From: Typha latifolia
Taxonomy: Eukaryota > Streptophyta > Magnoliopsida > Poales > Typhaceae
Direction: 5' to 3'
Length of the DNA: 64,000 nucleotides
NCBI GenBank assembly: GCA_019914945.1
Contig: CM034100.1
Coordinates: 8,443,096-8,507,095, forward strand
The translations under genes and the position numbers were made by a program. Positions within the stretch are counted from its first letter, which is position 1; every line of letters begins with the position of its first letter. This document shows positions 1 through 13,500 of this stretch, piece by piece. The notes under the pieces are model-generated. The model was not told the DNA's origin. It searched no databases and saw only the letters and a list, made by a program, of their open reading frames with translations.

Positions 1-1484
1 TGTATTCATGAAATGTTGAATCACTTGGGGACATCCTTTACATATATCTTCTCATTTTGTTTATGTAAGATCAACAATTTGAGAGATTATAGCCATTCAT
101 TTATCATAGTCAATCGCCCACAAAACTATACATTTATAGCAGTCTAGGCTGGTTTCTAGTCATTTTACTGTTTCTATTAAATCAGAATATTTTTTTCATT
201 TTTTGTATCTATTTGATTCCATTTATCGGCATAGTCAATCACGCAATTATAATATCCCATGTCACATCAATAGCATGACATACAGCCAGTGTTTTGAAAA
301 GTGAAAAGGCAGCCGTCAGCAGTCACAAACAGTAAAGGCAGCCCCTGATATGCAGGTGGGCCACCTTGGTGGGCTTGGTTTCCCTCCTCAACGCTTAGCG
401 GGCTGGGCCGCCTCTTTGGGAAGTGGATCTGGCCGAATAGTGAGTCTCGTCGGCCTCAAGAGTTAGTCAATATTTCGAGCCCTAATCCTTCATTCCTCTT
501 AATCTTTCACTCTCTGTCACTCTCTCAGCTTTACGGTAGCGAGCAACACATAGCAAATGGTGGGGTCAAAGTAGCCTCTCTCTCACTCACTTTCACCACT
601 TTTTGCATCTATTTGCATCCATTTATCACCATAATCAATCTAAACATTTATAGCAGCACTAGGCAGGTTCCTAGTCATTTTCCTTTTTATAATAAATCAG
701 AATACTTCTCATTTTTTGCTCTAGGCAGCGCACCCCAACTACTCCCCCTTCTCTCTTCCAATGATCCATCGACATAGATGTATTGCCCCGCCCCTGCTTG
801 ACCCAGCCGCCTGATTTGCCACACAGATGCCTTGAAATTGGGTTAACTGTTGTACTCCACTTCTCAGAGTTAAACTCTTACAAAAATTACATCATGTGTT
901 GATTTCACCCATGGAATGCAATTTCGGTCAATTTCGATCCACCACCGAAATTGATCGAGATCTGCAATAACCGATTCCGATTCAACCACGAAACCAATGA
1001 AACTTTCACCAATGATTCTTGCACCAAGAATGGATCGATGACTTATTGATAAGCAGCAAGCAATGGAATAGCACAATTGTAAACCCATCTTTGAGAATCA
1101 AACTACCAAAAATGCACACCCATTTCTCTGATTGTCAGAGTCCAATATTCAATAGATTCCGTTAGAGCTTATACACCCATTTCTCTGATTATCAGAGTCC
1201 AATATTCAATAGATTCCCTTAAAAGCTTATTTGACCTCTGCTACACAATGTGTACTTGGGGCATGAACATTGATGCTAACACCATCCTAAACTCTGAAAG
1301 GGTTTATTCTCTAGTCTAATTCTAGCATGTAACAAAAGATGCATCGGGATTGAGTTAAATCACTTGGCATAAAAGAAAATGATATAAAAAAAAATCAAAA
1401 GAGAACTAAAATGCTCACAATTAGGAAATAAAGATTTAAGCTCACGAAGATTATTTTGAAGTCAACAAAAGAAATAAATATTAC
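1..1484. other. Intron 18 sequence and repeats
   Basis: No coding sequence is recognised here. It holds a GC-richer patch near 300-560, diverged copies of an A/T-rich motif near 110-240 and 590-720, and a 57-bp tandem repeat listed separately. It should be the start of VPS35L intron 18 (read right to left). Confidence 0.5.
1116..1230. repeat. 57-bp tandem repeat, 2 copies
   Basis: Two adjacent copies begin at 1116 and 1173, each opening with ACACCCATTTCTCTGATT. They differ at a few positions. Confidence 0.85.
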
Positions 1485-1571
1485 TTGGCTGACTAGGTAT
1501 CATAACCAGTAGACTGCAAAGGTTACACACTAGTGATGGAACTTGTTCATCGCCAGTAGAACTTCTCGAAC
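1485..1571 (-). CDS. VPS35L: VPS35L exon 18 (last exon in window)
   Basis: It encodes [15 protein letters not shown] and [14 protein letters not shown], matching family blocks such as LCNFFSTLLIVPDHPE. It follows a T-rich acceptor (TTTTTTTAG), enters in the phase set by exon 17, and ends in phase 1 at GTAATA. It stands 9.5 kb from exon 17. The next exon is not in the window. Confidence 0.8.
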
Positions 1572-4500
1572 CTAAAAAAACAGAAATCTTGCTGGGAGTT
1601 AGAAAAAGTAATCAATAGACTAGAGCCTGATAATCATAAGCAAATCCTTTGCAATAAAGAAGTGAGTTATTATTCAATTAAATAATTTTATTATTATTTG
1701 TTTCAAAGTTCAATATATTTAATTTCTTATAAAATGTATTCAATAATAAATTTCAGATAGAGAAATATAGATTGAGAGCTAATCAATTTAGTACTACTAA
1801 AGTTGCTGCAGCTATATCTCATAACAATCCAACTAAATGGTGGTCCATTTATGGATGGAATGAGGCATTAAATTTGACACCAATAATAAAAGAGATCTTA
1901 AGTCAAACTGTATCTTCATTAGTGTAAAAGAAATTGGAATATATTTTTCTTAATTCACACCAAAACACGTAATCATTTGACAATAGAAAGATTACAGAAA
2001 TTAGTGTTTTGCCATTATAATATGAGATTGAAGGAGAGAAATTTAAAAAGAAAAACATAAAATGATTAGTTAATTGATTTAAATTATGTTTTTGATGAAG
2101 ATGACCCCCTGACTCTACGGATCAGAGAAGTGAAATATAAATTATTAGATGATAGAATAGTTAGATGAGGCATTGGGGGAGACCACGACTAGAGTAGAGG
2201 CTGCTACAAGTCGTTAGGTAGCGAGAAATAGTAATAGCTACTAGTGCCAGTGATAATCCTGATGATCCCGATGATAAACCTGATGGTGAGATCGTCCCTT
2301 CCACATTTGCTAAGGGAAAAGCATAGGGATTGAAGACAGAGAAACTGAGGATGTTTATACACATCAGCAACGTCGTATCAGGATATTGCTTTCTATGACT
2401 ATGATTTATTAAGTATTCATTGTTTGAAATCATTACATGACCCATATAATGGTTATTATTCTCCTCAGTATCCTCAGACACAAGATCCACATATTGATTA
2501 TTATTCACCTAAGAGACAACAAGATCCATTTCATATGAATGATATGATGCAATCACTCTTTGAAGTACCAGGCCCTACACATCATTACTTACAAATTTAT
2601 GATGATTATAATGAAGACGACCACAGGAATTTACGAGAGCCAGCTCGGTATTCATCGAAGTTTTAACTTTTTGAGTAAGTTAGTACTTTTATTTAATTTG
2701 TAGGGCTCATATGTGAATAATTATTTTTTTTATTTTTTTTGGTCATGTTTCCTATATTTTTAAAAAATTTCCTGCATTTTAAAATAATATTTAGAATTTT
2801 TTGTAATTAAAAAGAATCCAATCCGATCCAACGGCCAATCCGGTCGATATGTATCGTTTTTCCGAAAGGCCGATCCCGATTTTTCGAACCTTGATTTATA
2901 CAATTGCAAAGAGCAATATGTGTTATGAACCAGTCAATAAATAATAAACAAAGATGCAACTGCCCCAAGCCTCCAACTAAATGAAATATGAAGAATGCAA
3001 AGGTTGAGATTAAAGAACATATATTTCAACACATTGTAAATTTCGGTTCATGGGAATAACCAAAAATAGATGCACACTTCCATAGCTCAAATGAATTAAA
3101 ATAAAGGGTAACTCGTTGCTGTTGACCACCTTGAAAGAGAGATAAGCAAAGAAAGGACATGGACATCAATAGAAAGAAGGTTTGCAAAGCTCAGCAACCA
3201 AGATATGTTAATATTGGTGTCGGACAACTCCAAAGGCTGGCTAGATCTGATTTACGAGTTCAGATCAGGTTTGGAGCAAAGAGAAAAGGAAAGACAGAAG
3301 AGAAAAAGAAAGGAGAAGACGAAAAAATGAGTTCTAGAAATCATATATTTATTTTGAAGTTTCTTTTCCTTAAAAAGTATATTTTAGGAAGGGAAAAAAA
3401 TGCGCCACTCAGGGCCTCACTACAATCACAGGGTAGATATTTCTCGACCTCAAAGTATATTCAAATTATCAAAAAGATAATATTATATGTGCATCCTTAT
3501 TTAAGGTTGCTACTTGCTTACTAAAGTTTTTTTCTATCAGTATTTATTTTTTTTCATGTCTAAATATGAATTTATGATCATGTGTACTCTTCGGGTTTAT
3601 GGTCTTACCTGCATTAATTTGCAAATATAATATATCATGGAGAAGACTTACATGATTGCGAAGACTATTATGAACAGATCAATTCAGGAACAAACAAAGA
3701 TGCAATTGCTCCAATTAAATGCAACAAAAAAGATGAACGCAATGGTTGATATTAAAGAAAATACAATTTAGCAATTACTGTAAAATTTATGTTGGATTCA
3801 AAAAGCACAGTACACAATTCCATATGCCCCTTAAGCAAGGAAATAGAGAATGGATCAGGAAACAAAGGAAATAAATCTAAATAAAAATAAGTTCTTGACA
3901 TTGATACTGTTGTTTCAATTGGAAGGCTGATGTGGGCATCATCTTCAATTTGACTAAAATAGAATTACTCGAGTCCAATTTTGGTCTAATTGTTGATTTT
4001 TAATTCAAATAATCAATTGGATTAGTCAATTGACAGATATGGCAGCATATATGCGGGGGATGTCCATATTGAGTTATTACCTAAATTGGGTTAGTCAATT
4101 TAGGTAGGCTTAATCAATTAGGATCCTATTAGGAAATGAATTCCTATTAGAATCTCAATTGATAGTTATGGTAAGCTTATATGTGGGGGATGTCCACTTG
4201 ATTTATTACATAAATTGAGTCAATCAATTTAGGTAAGATGATCAATTAGAGTCCTATTAGGAAATAAGTTTCTATTAGAATCAGCTAGAATTAAAATTGT
4301 TAACCTATTTAAGGATTATTGCATGAGAAACAAGGACAAGTTGGAATAAGAATTATTTGAAATCTCTCATTTTCTCTCCTACGGTCTTCTTCTCTCTCTC
4401 TCTCTTTCTTTCTCTCCCTTTCTCCTACTCTGTCTTAAGATTCTTCTCTAATCTCTTCTACTTCCTCTCTAAACCTCTCTTCTTCTTCAATCTCTACTTT

Positions 4501-7500
4501 TTTTGTTGGTTACTATTGCTGTCCAAAAGATTCCAGTAGTGAAAAAGAATCTTTGGGTGCCCGGACGTGAAGAGAAGGACTTGGTTTCAAAGTAAAAGTA
4601 CTACTATTCCATTTATTGGTAAACCTAAACTCTAAATTCTTTCCTTACACCATATTTTAGGCATTTCTACTATCAACGTACTTATTTGAGAGTTGAGGAA
4701 GCTACTGCCTTACCTGAGTAGTTTTCTCTCATTCTATCTAGTAGTGATCATTTTAATCAATTAACTTCTTATCAGTTATTGGCTTATTGCTTATTATATT
4801 TTACTTTAGTTACTTGTTTGGGTCGATTGTTCTCCAAAACATTGCATTCATACTAGATTTGCATCAATTGGTATCAGAGTAAGTTTTCTTTTTCTTGGGT
4901 TTGCTTGCATATAGATATAGTTTAGCATCTTTTCTAAAAAATAAAAAAAGGTTCTTTACTATCTAGCTTATTTTGGAATCATGTCAAATGCAAATTTTAA
5001 CACAACTGATATTAGAGAAGATGTCACACAATTACAACATCAAATTCTACAACTACAACAAGGAATGGATCAAATTTTACAACACTTAGGTAATATCCAA
5101 GTCAATCCACAACCAGAGAATATTCCTAAAACATCTAGACAAGGCAACACTTCTGTCCAAGATATAAGGAGTGATGATGATAGGAATTATTATGCACATC
5201 ATATTAGACATAGGTCTGTTGATAAGTGGGATCAGGGAATTAAGATTGATGTTAGCGAATTTGAAGGGCGATTATTACCTGATGAATTTTTGGATTGGAT
5301 CGACCATATAGACCAATTTTTTGAATGGAAAGAAATCCCAGAAGACAAAAAGGTAAAATTTGTTAGCCTCAAATTGAAAGGTCATGCGTCAATTTGGTGG
5401 AAACAAATCCAAAATGATCGAATCAGAAAAGGAAAAGATAAAATCAATTCCTAGACCCATATGAAAGAAAAGTTTAAGGGAAGTTTTTACCTATTGATTA
5501 TACACAAACACTTTTCCAAAAACTTCAAAATTTGCGACAAGGATCCAAAACTGTACAAGAATACACTGAAGAATTTTATTCTTTACTTGCACGAACTGAA
5601 CTACAAGAAAGTGAAGAGCAAAAGGTTGCCCGTTACACTAATGGGTTGCAACCTCAAATCCAAGATGAATTAACCATGTGTGATACCTTGCGCCTTGACA
5701 TAGCCTATAGCAAAGCCACAAAGGCTGAAGCTAAACTTAGAAGACAAGGGTTTCGTAGAATTGATTCAGATAAAGGTACCACTAGGATGCAAGTTGTCGG
5801 GAAGGAACCACCAAAATTAACACAAACAGTCCTTCCTCAATCCAATTCTGATGTATTTGCTAAGAGTAAAGGTATATTAGGACCTACACCTTTAACTTGT
5901 CTCAAATGTAGGCAACCTGGTCATCGTTCATCTGATTGTCCTCTAAGAAAGATCACACACCAATCTAATTTGATTAAACAAGAAGATGAGTTAATTAATG
6001 ATGAAGGTCAAAATGAACATGAGAATGAATTAGAAGATAACATCTCTAAAGATGAAGCAATTGGTGATACTAAAGGCCAATTACTTGTCATGCATCATGT
6101 AATGCTAACGCCAAGGGCTCCACATGAGGATGCGTGGCTCAGGCGAAGTCTCTTTCGCACTACTTGCACATGATTGAATCACCCGTAGTGTATGCTTTGA
6201 TGAGTAAAGAGATTAAAGAAACATCTGACATCCCTCTTAAAATCCAACCACTACTCTCTGAATTTTCAGATCTCACACCTGATGAACTTCCTAATGGCCT
6301 GCCCCCATTACATGAAATTCAACACCGCATAGACTTAATTCTTGGAGCTAGTCTCCCTCACTTACCTTACTACCGAATGAGTCCTTTTGAACATGAAGAG
6401 TTGTATAGGCAAGTTAGTGATCTTTTAAAAGAAAGGGTACATTAAGGAAAGTTTGAGTCCAGTTGCTGTACCTGCACTTTTGACACCAAAGAAAGATGGC
6501 TCTTGGAGAATGTGTATTGATAGTCGTGCCATCAACAAAATTACGATTAAATATAGGTTTCCGATCCCTAGACTTGATGATATGTTGGACATGTTGAGTG
6601 GTGCAAAAGTCTTCTCTAAAATAGACCTTAGGAGTGGCTATCATCAAATACGAGTACGTCCCGGAGACGAATGGAAAACTGCTTTTAAGACTAAAGAAGG
6701 ATTATATGAATGGCTTGTCATGCCCTTTGGATTGTCAAATGCTCCAAGTACATTTATGCGTACATGAATCATGTTCTTCGTCCATTCATTGGTAAATTCG
6801 TTGTAGTGTATTTTGATGACATTCTTATATATAGCATTTGTCCTAAAACACATTTAAGCCATCTTAGGAAAGTGCTTGAAACATTGCGTGAACATCAATT
6901 GTATATCAACCTTAAGAAATGTACCTTCCTAACTGATAGTTTGATCTTCCTTGGCTATATTGTGCCAGCTGAAGGAATAAAAGTTGATCCTGATAAAGTA
7001 GAAGCCATAAAGAGTTGGCCAACACCTAGGACGATTAGTGACATACGAAGTTTTCATGGGCTAGCTTCATTTTATCAACGATTCATTCGCAATTTCAGTT
7101 CTATAATAGCTCCAATTACTAATTGTCTTAAGGCAGGAAAGTTTCAATGGAATCCAGTAGCCGAGGAAAGTTTTGAACTTGTGAAGAATAAGATGATTAG
7201 TGCTCCAGTGCTAGCTCTTCCTAATTTTGATAAAGTATTTGAGGTTGATTGTGATGCTTCTCACATAGGTATTGGTGCAGTCCTTAGTCAAGAGGGACGT
7301 CCTGTCGCATACTTCAGTGAGAAACTAAATGATACACGTTCTCGTTACTCTACATATGACCTAGAGTTTTATGCAATTGTTCAGGCATTGAAACATTGGA
7401 GACATTATCTGATTCAAAGAGAATTTATTCTAAATTCAGACCATGAAGCATTACGATACTTAAATTCACAAAAAAACATTTGTAAGCGACATGCTAAGTG

Positions 7501-10500
7501 GTCATCATTTTTACAAGAATATACTTTTCATCTGAGACATAAAGCGGGAGTGAGCAATCAAGTAGCTGATGCCTTGAGTAGGAGATCAAATTTACTTGTT
7601 ACTATGTCAATACAAGTTGTAGGCATTGAATCAATTAAAGGTCAGTATAGTGATGATCCATACTTTGGACCTATCCTACAGTCATGCCAAGAAAATGGTA
7701 TTGATTCAACATCAGATTTTCTACTGCATGAGGGATATTTATTTCGTGGGACACAACTATGTATTCCTGTTGGTTCTCTAAGAGAAAGTTTAATTCATGA
7801 TTTGCATAGTAGTGGACTAGGTGGACATTTTGGTCAGCATAAAACCCTTTCTTTAGCACAAGAGCGATATTTCTGGCCTAAGATGCGTAGTGATGTTGAG
7901 AGGTATGTGAAAAACTGTCGTATATGTCAATCTTTTAAGGGTCATACACAGAACACTGGATTATACACCCCTTTACCTATTCCTACTATGCCATGGGAAG
8001 ATATTACCATGGATTTCATACTAGGGTTACCTCGCACTACACGTAAAGTTGATTCAGTCCTTGTAGTTGTTGACAAATTCACTAAAATGGCACATTTCAT
8101 TGCATGTCAAAAATCATTTGATGCATCTCATATAGCAAATTTATTTTTCGAAGAAGTAGTTCGTCTACATGGTTTTCCAAAATCATTTACTTCAGATAGG
8201 GATATAAAATTTTTGAGTAATTTTTGGAGAACTTTATGGTCTAAACTAGGCACAAAATTACAATATAGTAGTGCATATCATCCTCAAACAAATGGTCAAA
8301 CTGAAATAGTTAATTGATCATTGGGTAACCTATTGAGGTGTTTAGCTGGAGAGTATATATGGCCATCCTATTTTCTCACTACCTTGATAGAACCCCAATA
8401 CCATATAATGGAAGAAATAGTGCTGATGCTGAAACCTATGTTCAAAGAATTCACCAAATGCACCAAGAGATTCTTGTATATTATTTTTTGTATAGGCATA
8501 TAATTTATGTTTAATTAAATAAGAGTAGGTATTACAAAATAATTATTAACAATATTATTTTTATAATTATATTTTTATTAAATCATATATATATAGTAGT
8601 TGTTGGCTATTTACATTATTATGTACTTACTATTTATTCTATAATTAGCAAACTAGGATTTTTAGTAAATAAATATAAATTATGGTAATAGAATATTAAT
8701 ATTATCACAATTAAATTTATCCTATGAATCTAATTAATTTTAAGCCTAATAAAATATTATATTTTACTTAAACAAATAAACGACTAACTTTATGTTACCT
8801 AAACATTTTCAAATCCCAAACCTATTATGTGAGACCTCGTGGACCCTGTTAACGATGGGTTGACTCTCAGTTGGCGGATATAAGAGATACGTGTTGTGTA
8901 TCTTCTGATTAGACAATGAGTAGTTTTATCCTCTAGACGTCTTCCTCAAATTAAATTATATTATATATTATGTATATGCATGTTTTGGCCTCCAGTATGA
9001 TTATATGACTTTATCAAGAGATGATTATAGTCGAGAATATTTTTATCATGCATGTAATTAGACTAATCTTGGATATAAGTATGATGATGATAAATAGAGA
9101 TGATTAGAGATGACTATACTGTTATAATTTTATATCCAGTTAATCTATAGCATGAGTATGCATGTGATAGATTAGCATGGATATGCATGTGTTGACTACA
9201 AGGTTAAAGACTACATTGCATCATTTTTCTCTTAATTCATGTTCCACTTAAATTCCTATTATGCATTTTTCTCTTAATTCCTATTATGCATTGACTTGTT
9301 ATCGTGATATATGCATATGATCTGTCATTTAGAAAAAAAGCATAAAATGTGATTGATAGGATAGTTAATAGAAAGTGTGAGGATACTCGAGTGGGCGCGA
9401 GGGTTAGGATGCACTTGGTGGATAATTGATCGCTCGATATAGTTGCGATCCTATGGCCTTACGTCCGAGGTCGTTAGTCTGTGTGCGCAGCAGACATTCG
9501 GACACATGCCATTCGCTAGAAAATATGTGGCGAGTTATCCTCACGTGTTTCTATCAGCTAGAAGGGTGCCCGGTCTAGATGGATGTTGATACCCTTAATG
9601 GATGGCAGGATATGGTTATGATTGAGATACTCCTTGCGGATGGCAGAGTATGCTCTGAGCCTTCGGGCATGATATTGAGACCGGGTACTAGGTGTTGACT
9701 ATGCACAGTAGTCTAGTATGATGATGACATTCAGAAATTACATTGATAATTGAGATGTTGAGAAATATATATGATTTTATTATCATCTGATATACCTGAT
9801 TATCGAGTAGTCAATATATATCATATGCGGTTGCATTTAATATCATCGCATGCATCATATGTGTCATATTTAAAAGAGAGTTATAATGATGATGTGATAT
9901 GAATATATTCTTTATATATTGTCGAAAATTATATATGTGATCAGTTATGACATGATATCTACATTTCATTTATGTATTATTAAGTATACATTCATATACT
10001 CATTCATGACATAATACTCCTATGTGATTCATATACTCACATGCTAATTCAGGGTAAAGTCTATTCACTAAATATTTTGCTCATACTCTGTTTATTTCTT
10101 TTATAACCCCCTTAAATATGTGGTGCGTAATAGCAACTTGAGGTATCATAAGAAGATATTTCTAGAATGATGAGATGAACTATAAATGCGAGACAGTTTA
10201 GATGATAATTTGTATAGAAATTGAGTTATATCGTTGTTTATTATATTTGTACTTTATTGTACTAGACGATGACCTATATAATACAGGTCGAATTTTATTA
10301 TACTCATGTGTTAGTGGTTATAAGTTGTATATTGATAGTTTGTCGTAGCATGTGTGAGCCCTGCCAAATTAAATAGTGGTATAGTGTATATTATTATGGA
10401 CTTGGATATTCATATATAAGCAGGTTTATCTAATTGATAATATGATTTATTTGATGATGGATTATATGAGCATGAATATGTTAGCCGGTTTTATTTGATG

Positions 10501-13500
10501 ATATCATAATAATATGGGCACAGGAGTGTATCTATATGTGATGGGCCCCGCCCGACCTGTCGTGTATGCCGCACGTGCCGTGTGGGCGCGTGACCGTGCA
10601 CGTGCCCATTCTTGTAGTTGCTAGGTAATAGTTGCTAGGTGAAGGATTTTAAAACCTCTAAGTCAAGATTTATATATGGAAAATTCACAATAGAAAATAA
10701 CTATGGTTATCAATTATCACAAATTAAGCACCAAGTATTCTCCTACAACACTATTTTAGACTCTGCCATGCTGAAACTAATTTAAACCCTTGGAAATTAT
10801 TGCACCACAAGAAGCACATCAATGATCATGAAGCACATCATTGCAATATACAAAATCCTATATAAGAGATCTTAAATATTATGGTTTCATCTTCTAGTAT
10901 CTAGCAAGCTCATAATATTGGACTTCTAATTTGAGACAGTAGCTGGAGTTTTAGTAGGACTGAAAGAGTTAGGAAGCAAGAACATTCTTGTAGTTCTCAG
11001 TCTTGTACACATACTGGGTGGACCACCTAATATCTACTAATGCAAGACTCTTCTGTATTACAGATTTTGCATTGAACAGTTGTAAAGCAGTAAATCGAAC
11101 CTGTTGCCATGTCTAAACATTCAAAGCAACTGATAGCATAATTGAGAAGTCCTTCAGCATGAATCACTAAGCCACCGTGCAAAGCCACCTGCGAACAATT
11201 AAGGGAAGAAAAAAGGTAAAAGAAAAGCAACAAAAGAAACATGAAAGTTGATCAGCTAACACAGAAAAAGTACCTCTGCAGTTTCAATATAAAGATTCAA
11301 ACGCCTTAGGCTGTTCGAAACAGAAGGTATTGTAATCTCATTGAATGCCATGCATGATTTGAGGAAACTTGGAAACTTATTTGTGTCCTTCATTGAACTA
11401 ACTGCTAGATTATTCACCAAATGAACCAATGTATCCTGCAAAATGAACTTTTATAAGATTAATTTGATACATGAAATAAAAAGGCAGAAAGCATCTTCCA
11501 AACAATCAATGCTAATCAGAATAATAATGAAGTCCAAACCGATGCCTCTACTATTAAATGGTTTTTACCGGGAAACACTAGTGCTTATTATTGCAACATA
11601 TACTATCAAGAATTGAAACATAAGGATCTAAAGGAGATTAACATCCTTGTACAAGAAACCACCATCATAGAATCATTCGATTGTATAAAAGGTTAGCAGA
11701 ACTGACTCAAGATACATAGCTTAGATTCACCTGTTCTGCAAAGAATGACAGTTCAGCTGGAAAGCGCAGACACACCAAAAATAGTGCTGTGGCCAACTGG
11801 CCACATGTATCGGACAGACACAAATTAGATACGGCATTAACACGTTGGACATGCTAAAAGTATCCCAACATTTGCAAACCTAATTTATGAGTCAAATTGG
11901 TAAGATTGCAAGACCTTAACAAGGAATTAAGGATAATAACAAATTATTAGAGTTGTCATCGCTTAAATGAATAGCTTAAAATTCTTAACTTTTCAAGTTA
12001 AGATTCAAAAGGCTCTTCTAAGTAGAATTTCAGTTCTGAACATCTGATCTTTGACCACAATGTGTCTCCGTAAAAAAATATTTACTGTTCTGGTCCATAC
12101 ACTAAAATTATTCCTAAATGGTATCTATTTTGGCCAGCTCAACTGCCATGTCATAAATCTCCCAAAATACTGCCTTACTGTTCAGCAATTTATATAGAAG
12201 ACAAATGCTGACAGTAATTGAAAGAGATTAAAGCAATCATTGCTGATATTAGTGATTAAAGTAATCAATGATGATATTAGAAAATCATCATATAAATAAA
12301 ATTCTTCTACAAGACATGATTAGAAAAACAAAATTCTGCATAGAAAACTTCAAGTCTTTAACCTAGCAGACCCTAATTCTTCTTGAAGTATTCTTCTTCT
12401 ATTCCTTAACTTGGAAGAACCACCAAAGAGATTAGAAATAATTACTTACGACAATTCAACCTTTAGCCACCCAATTTGTCATACATGAGAAGAGGTTGCT
12501 CAATAAAATTATGGCTTATTACTAGCATCTGATTCAAAATCTCAAATCAACTGAATTTAGACTCAAACTGAATCCAACCAGAATCAGACGTAGAACTGAA
12601 CTTAAGACATCAGATCTAGACTAATCTAACTTGACTGAACTTAAGACATCAGATCTAGACTAATCTAACTTGACTCAATAGTCATCTCTTGACACCTAAT
12701 TAAGAATCTATAAAAAGATTAAGTAATAATTGCCTAATTCCAGCATCATGGTGCCTCCAGCAATAAAATGCCCATCTTGCCACCTTTCACAATGAACTAC
12801 GAGCCTAAACCAAATTTCTGGTGTTCCTGAATGAATGATTAAGGTTCAGGGAGAGTTGCAACTGATATACACCTATCTGTGTTCACAAAATTGAAGGTAG
12901 TCAAAAAGAGCATCTCTTTAGAGTAGCTCCGAAAAAGGATTTTTCCAGTATGGTCATAGTGCCATGAAAGGTTGTCAGAGGTGGTGGGGTGGATGCAGAA
13001 GCACTATACATATGAAAGGCAGGTGAAGTGCTGTGGAGGTAAGGGAGGATTATAATCTTTCATTCGAAGAAGTCAGAACTATCTTCTTGTACAGTATAAT
13101 TAATCAGAGTGATCAGAACTAACAAAAGTTGACCATTTTGTAAATTATTGAACCAGAATAAATTTACCAAATAATGAATCCATAAAGAAGAGTTGTCAAG
13201 AAAATGGTCCAGATAAATAAACCTCCGATTAGATCTATGTGGATGAGTCATTCTTGGTTCTGGCAAAGAATAGCAATGTTCCTACTGAGTAATAGGCGTT
13301 TATAGACTAATAATTCAAGACTTACATGCAATTCCTTAGTGATACTGAAGTAAAAGTAGCAACTACGAGAATAATCTAAGATTTGCAAAATTGAAATAAG
13401 TTATAAGTGATTCTTTGGGTATCTGACCTTAAGTTCATCTATACGACCAAAAGCTGCACGGCATTCTGCTAGAAATGTTAAACAGCGTTCTCTTTCAGAT

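Noticed and set aside
3159..3524. 121-codon basic frame in intron 17
   Set aside because: Lys-rich composition without any motif; not supported as a gene.
11027..11100. Continuation of VPS35L exon 17 past the GTTCGA donor
   Set aside because: The continued frame has no similarity to the family, whereas splicing to 1571 restores conserved residues in phase.
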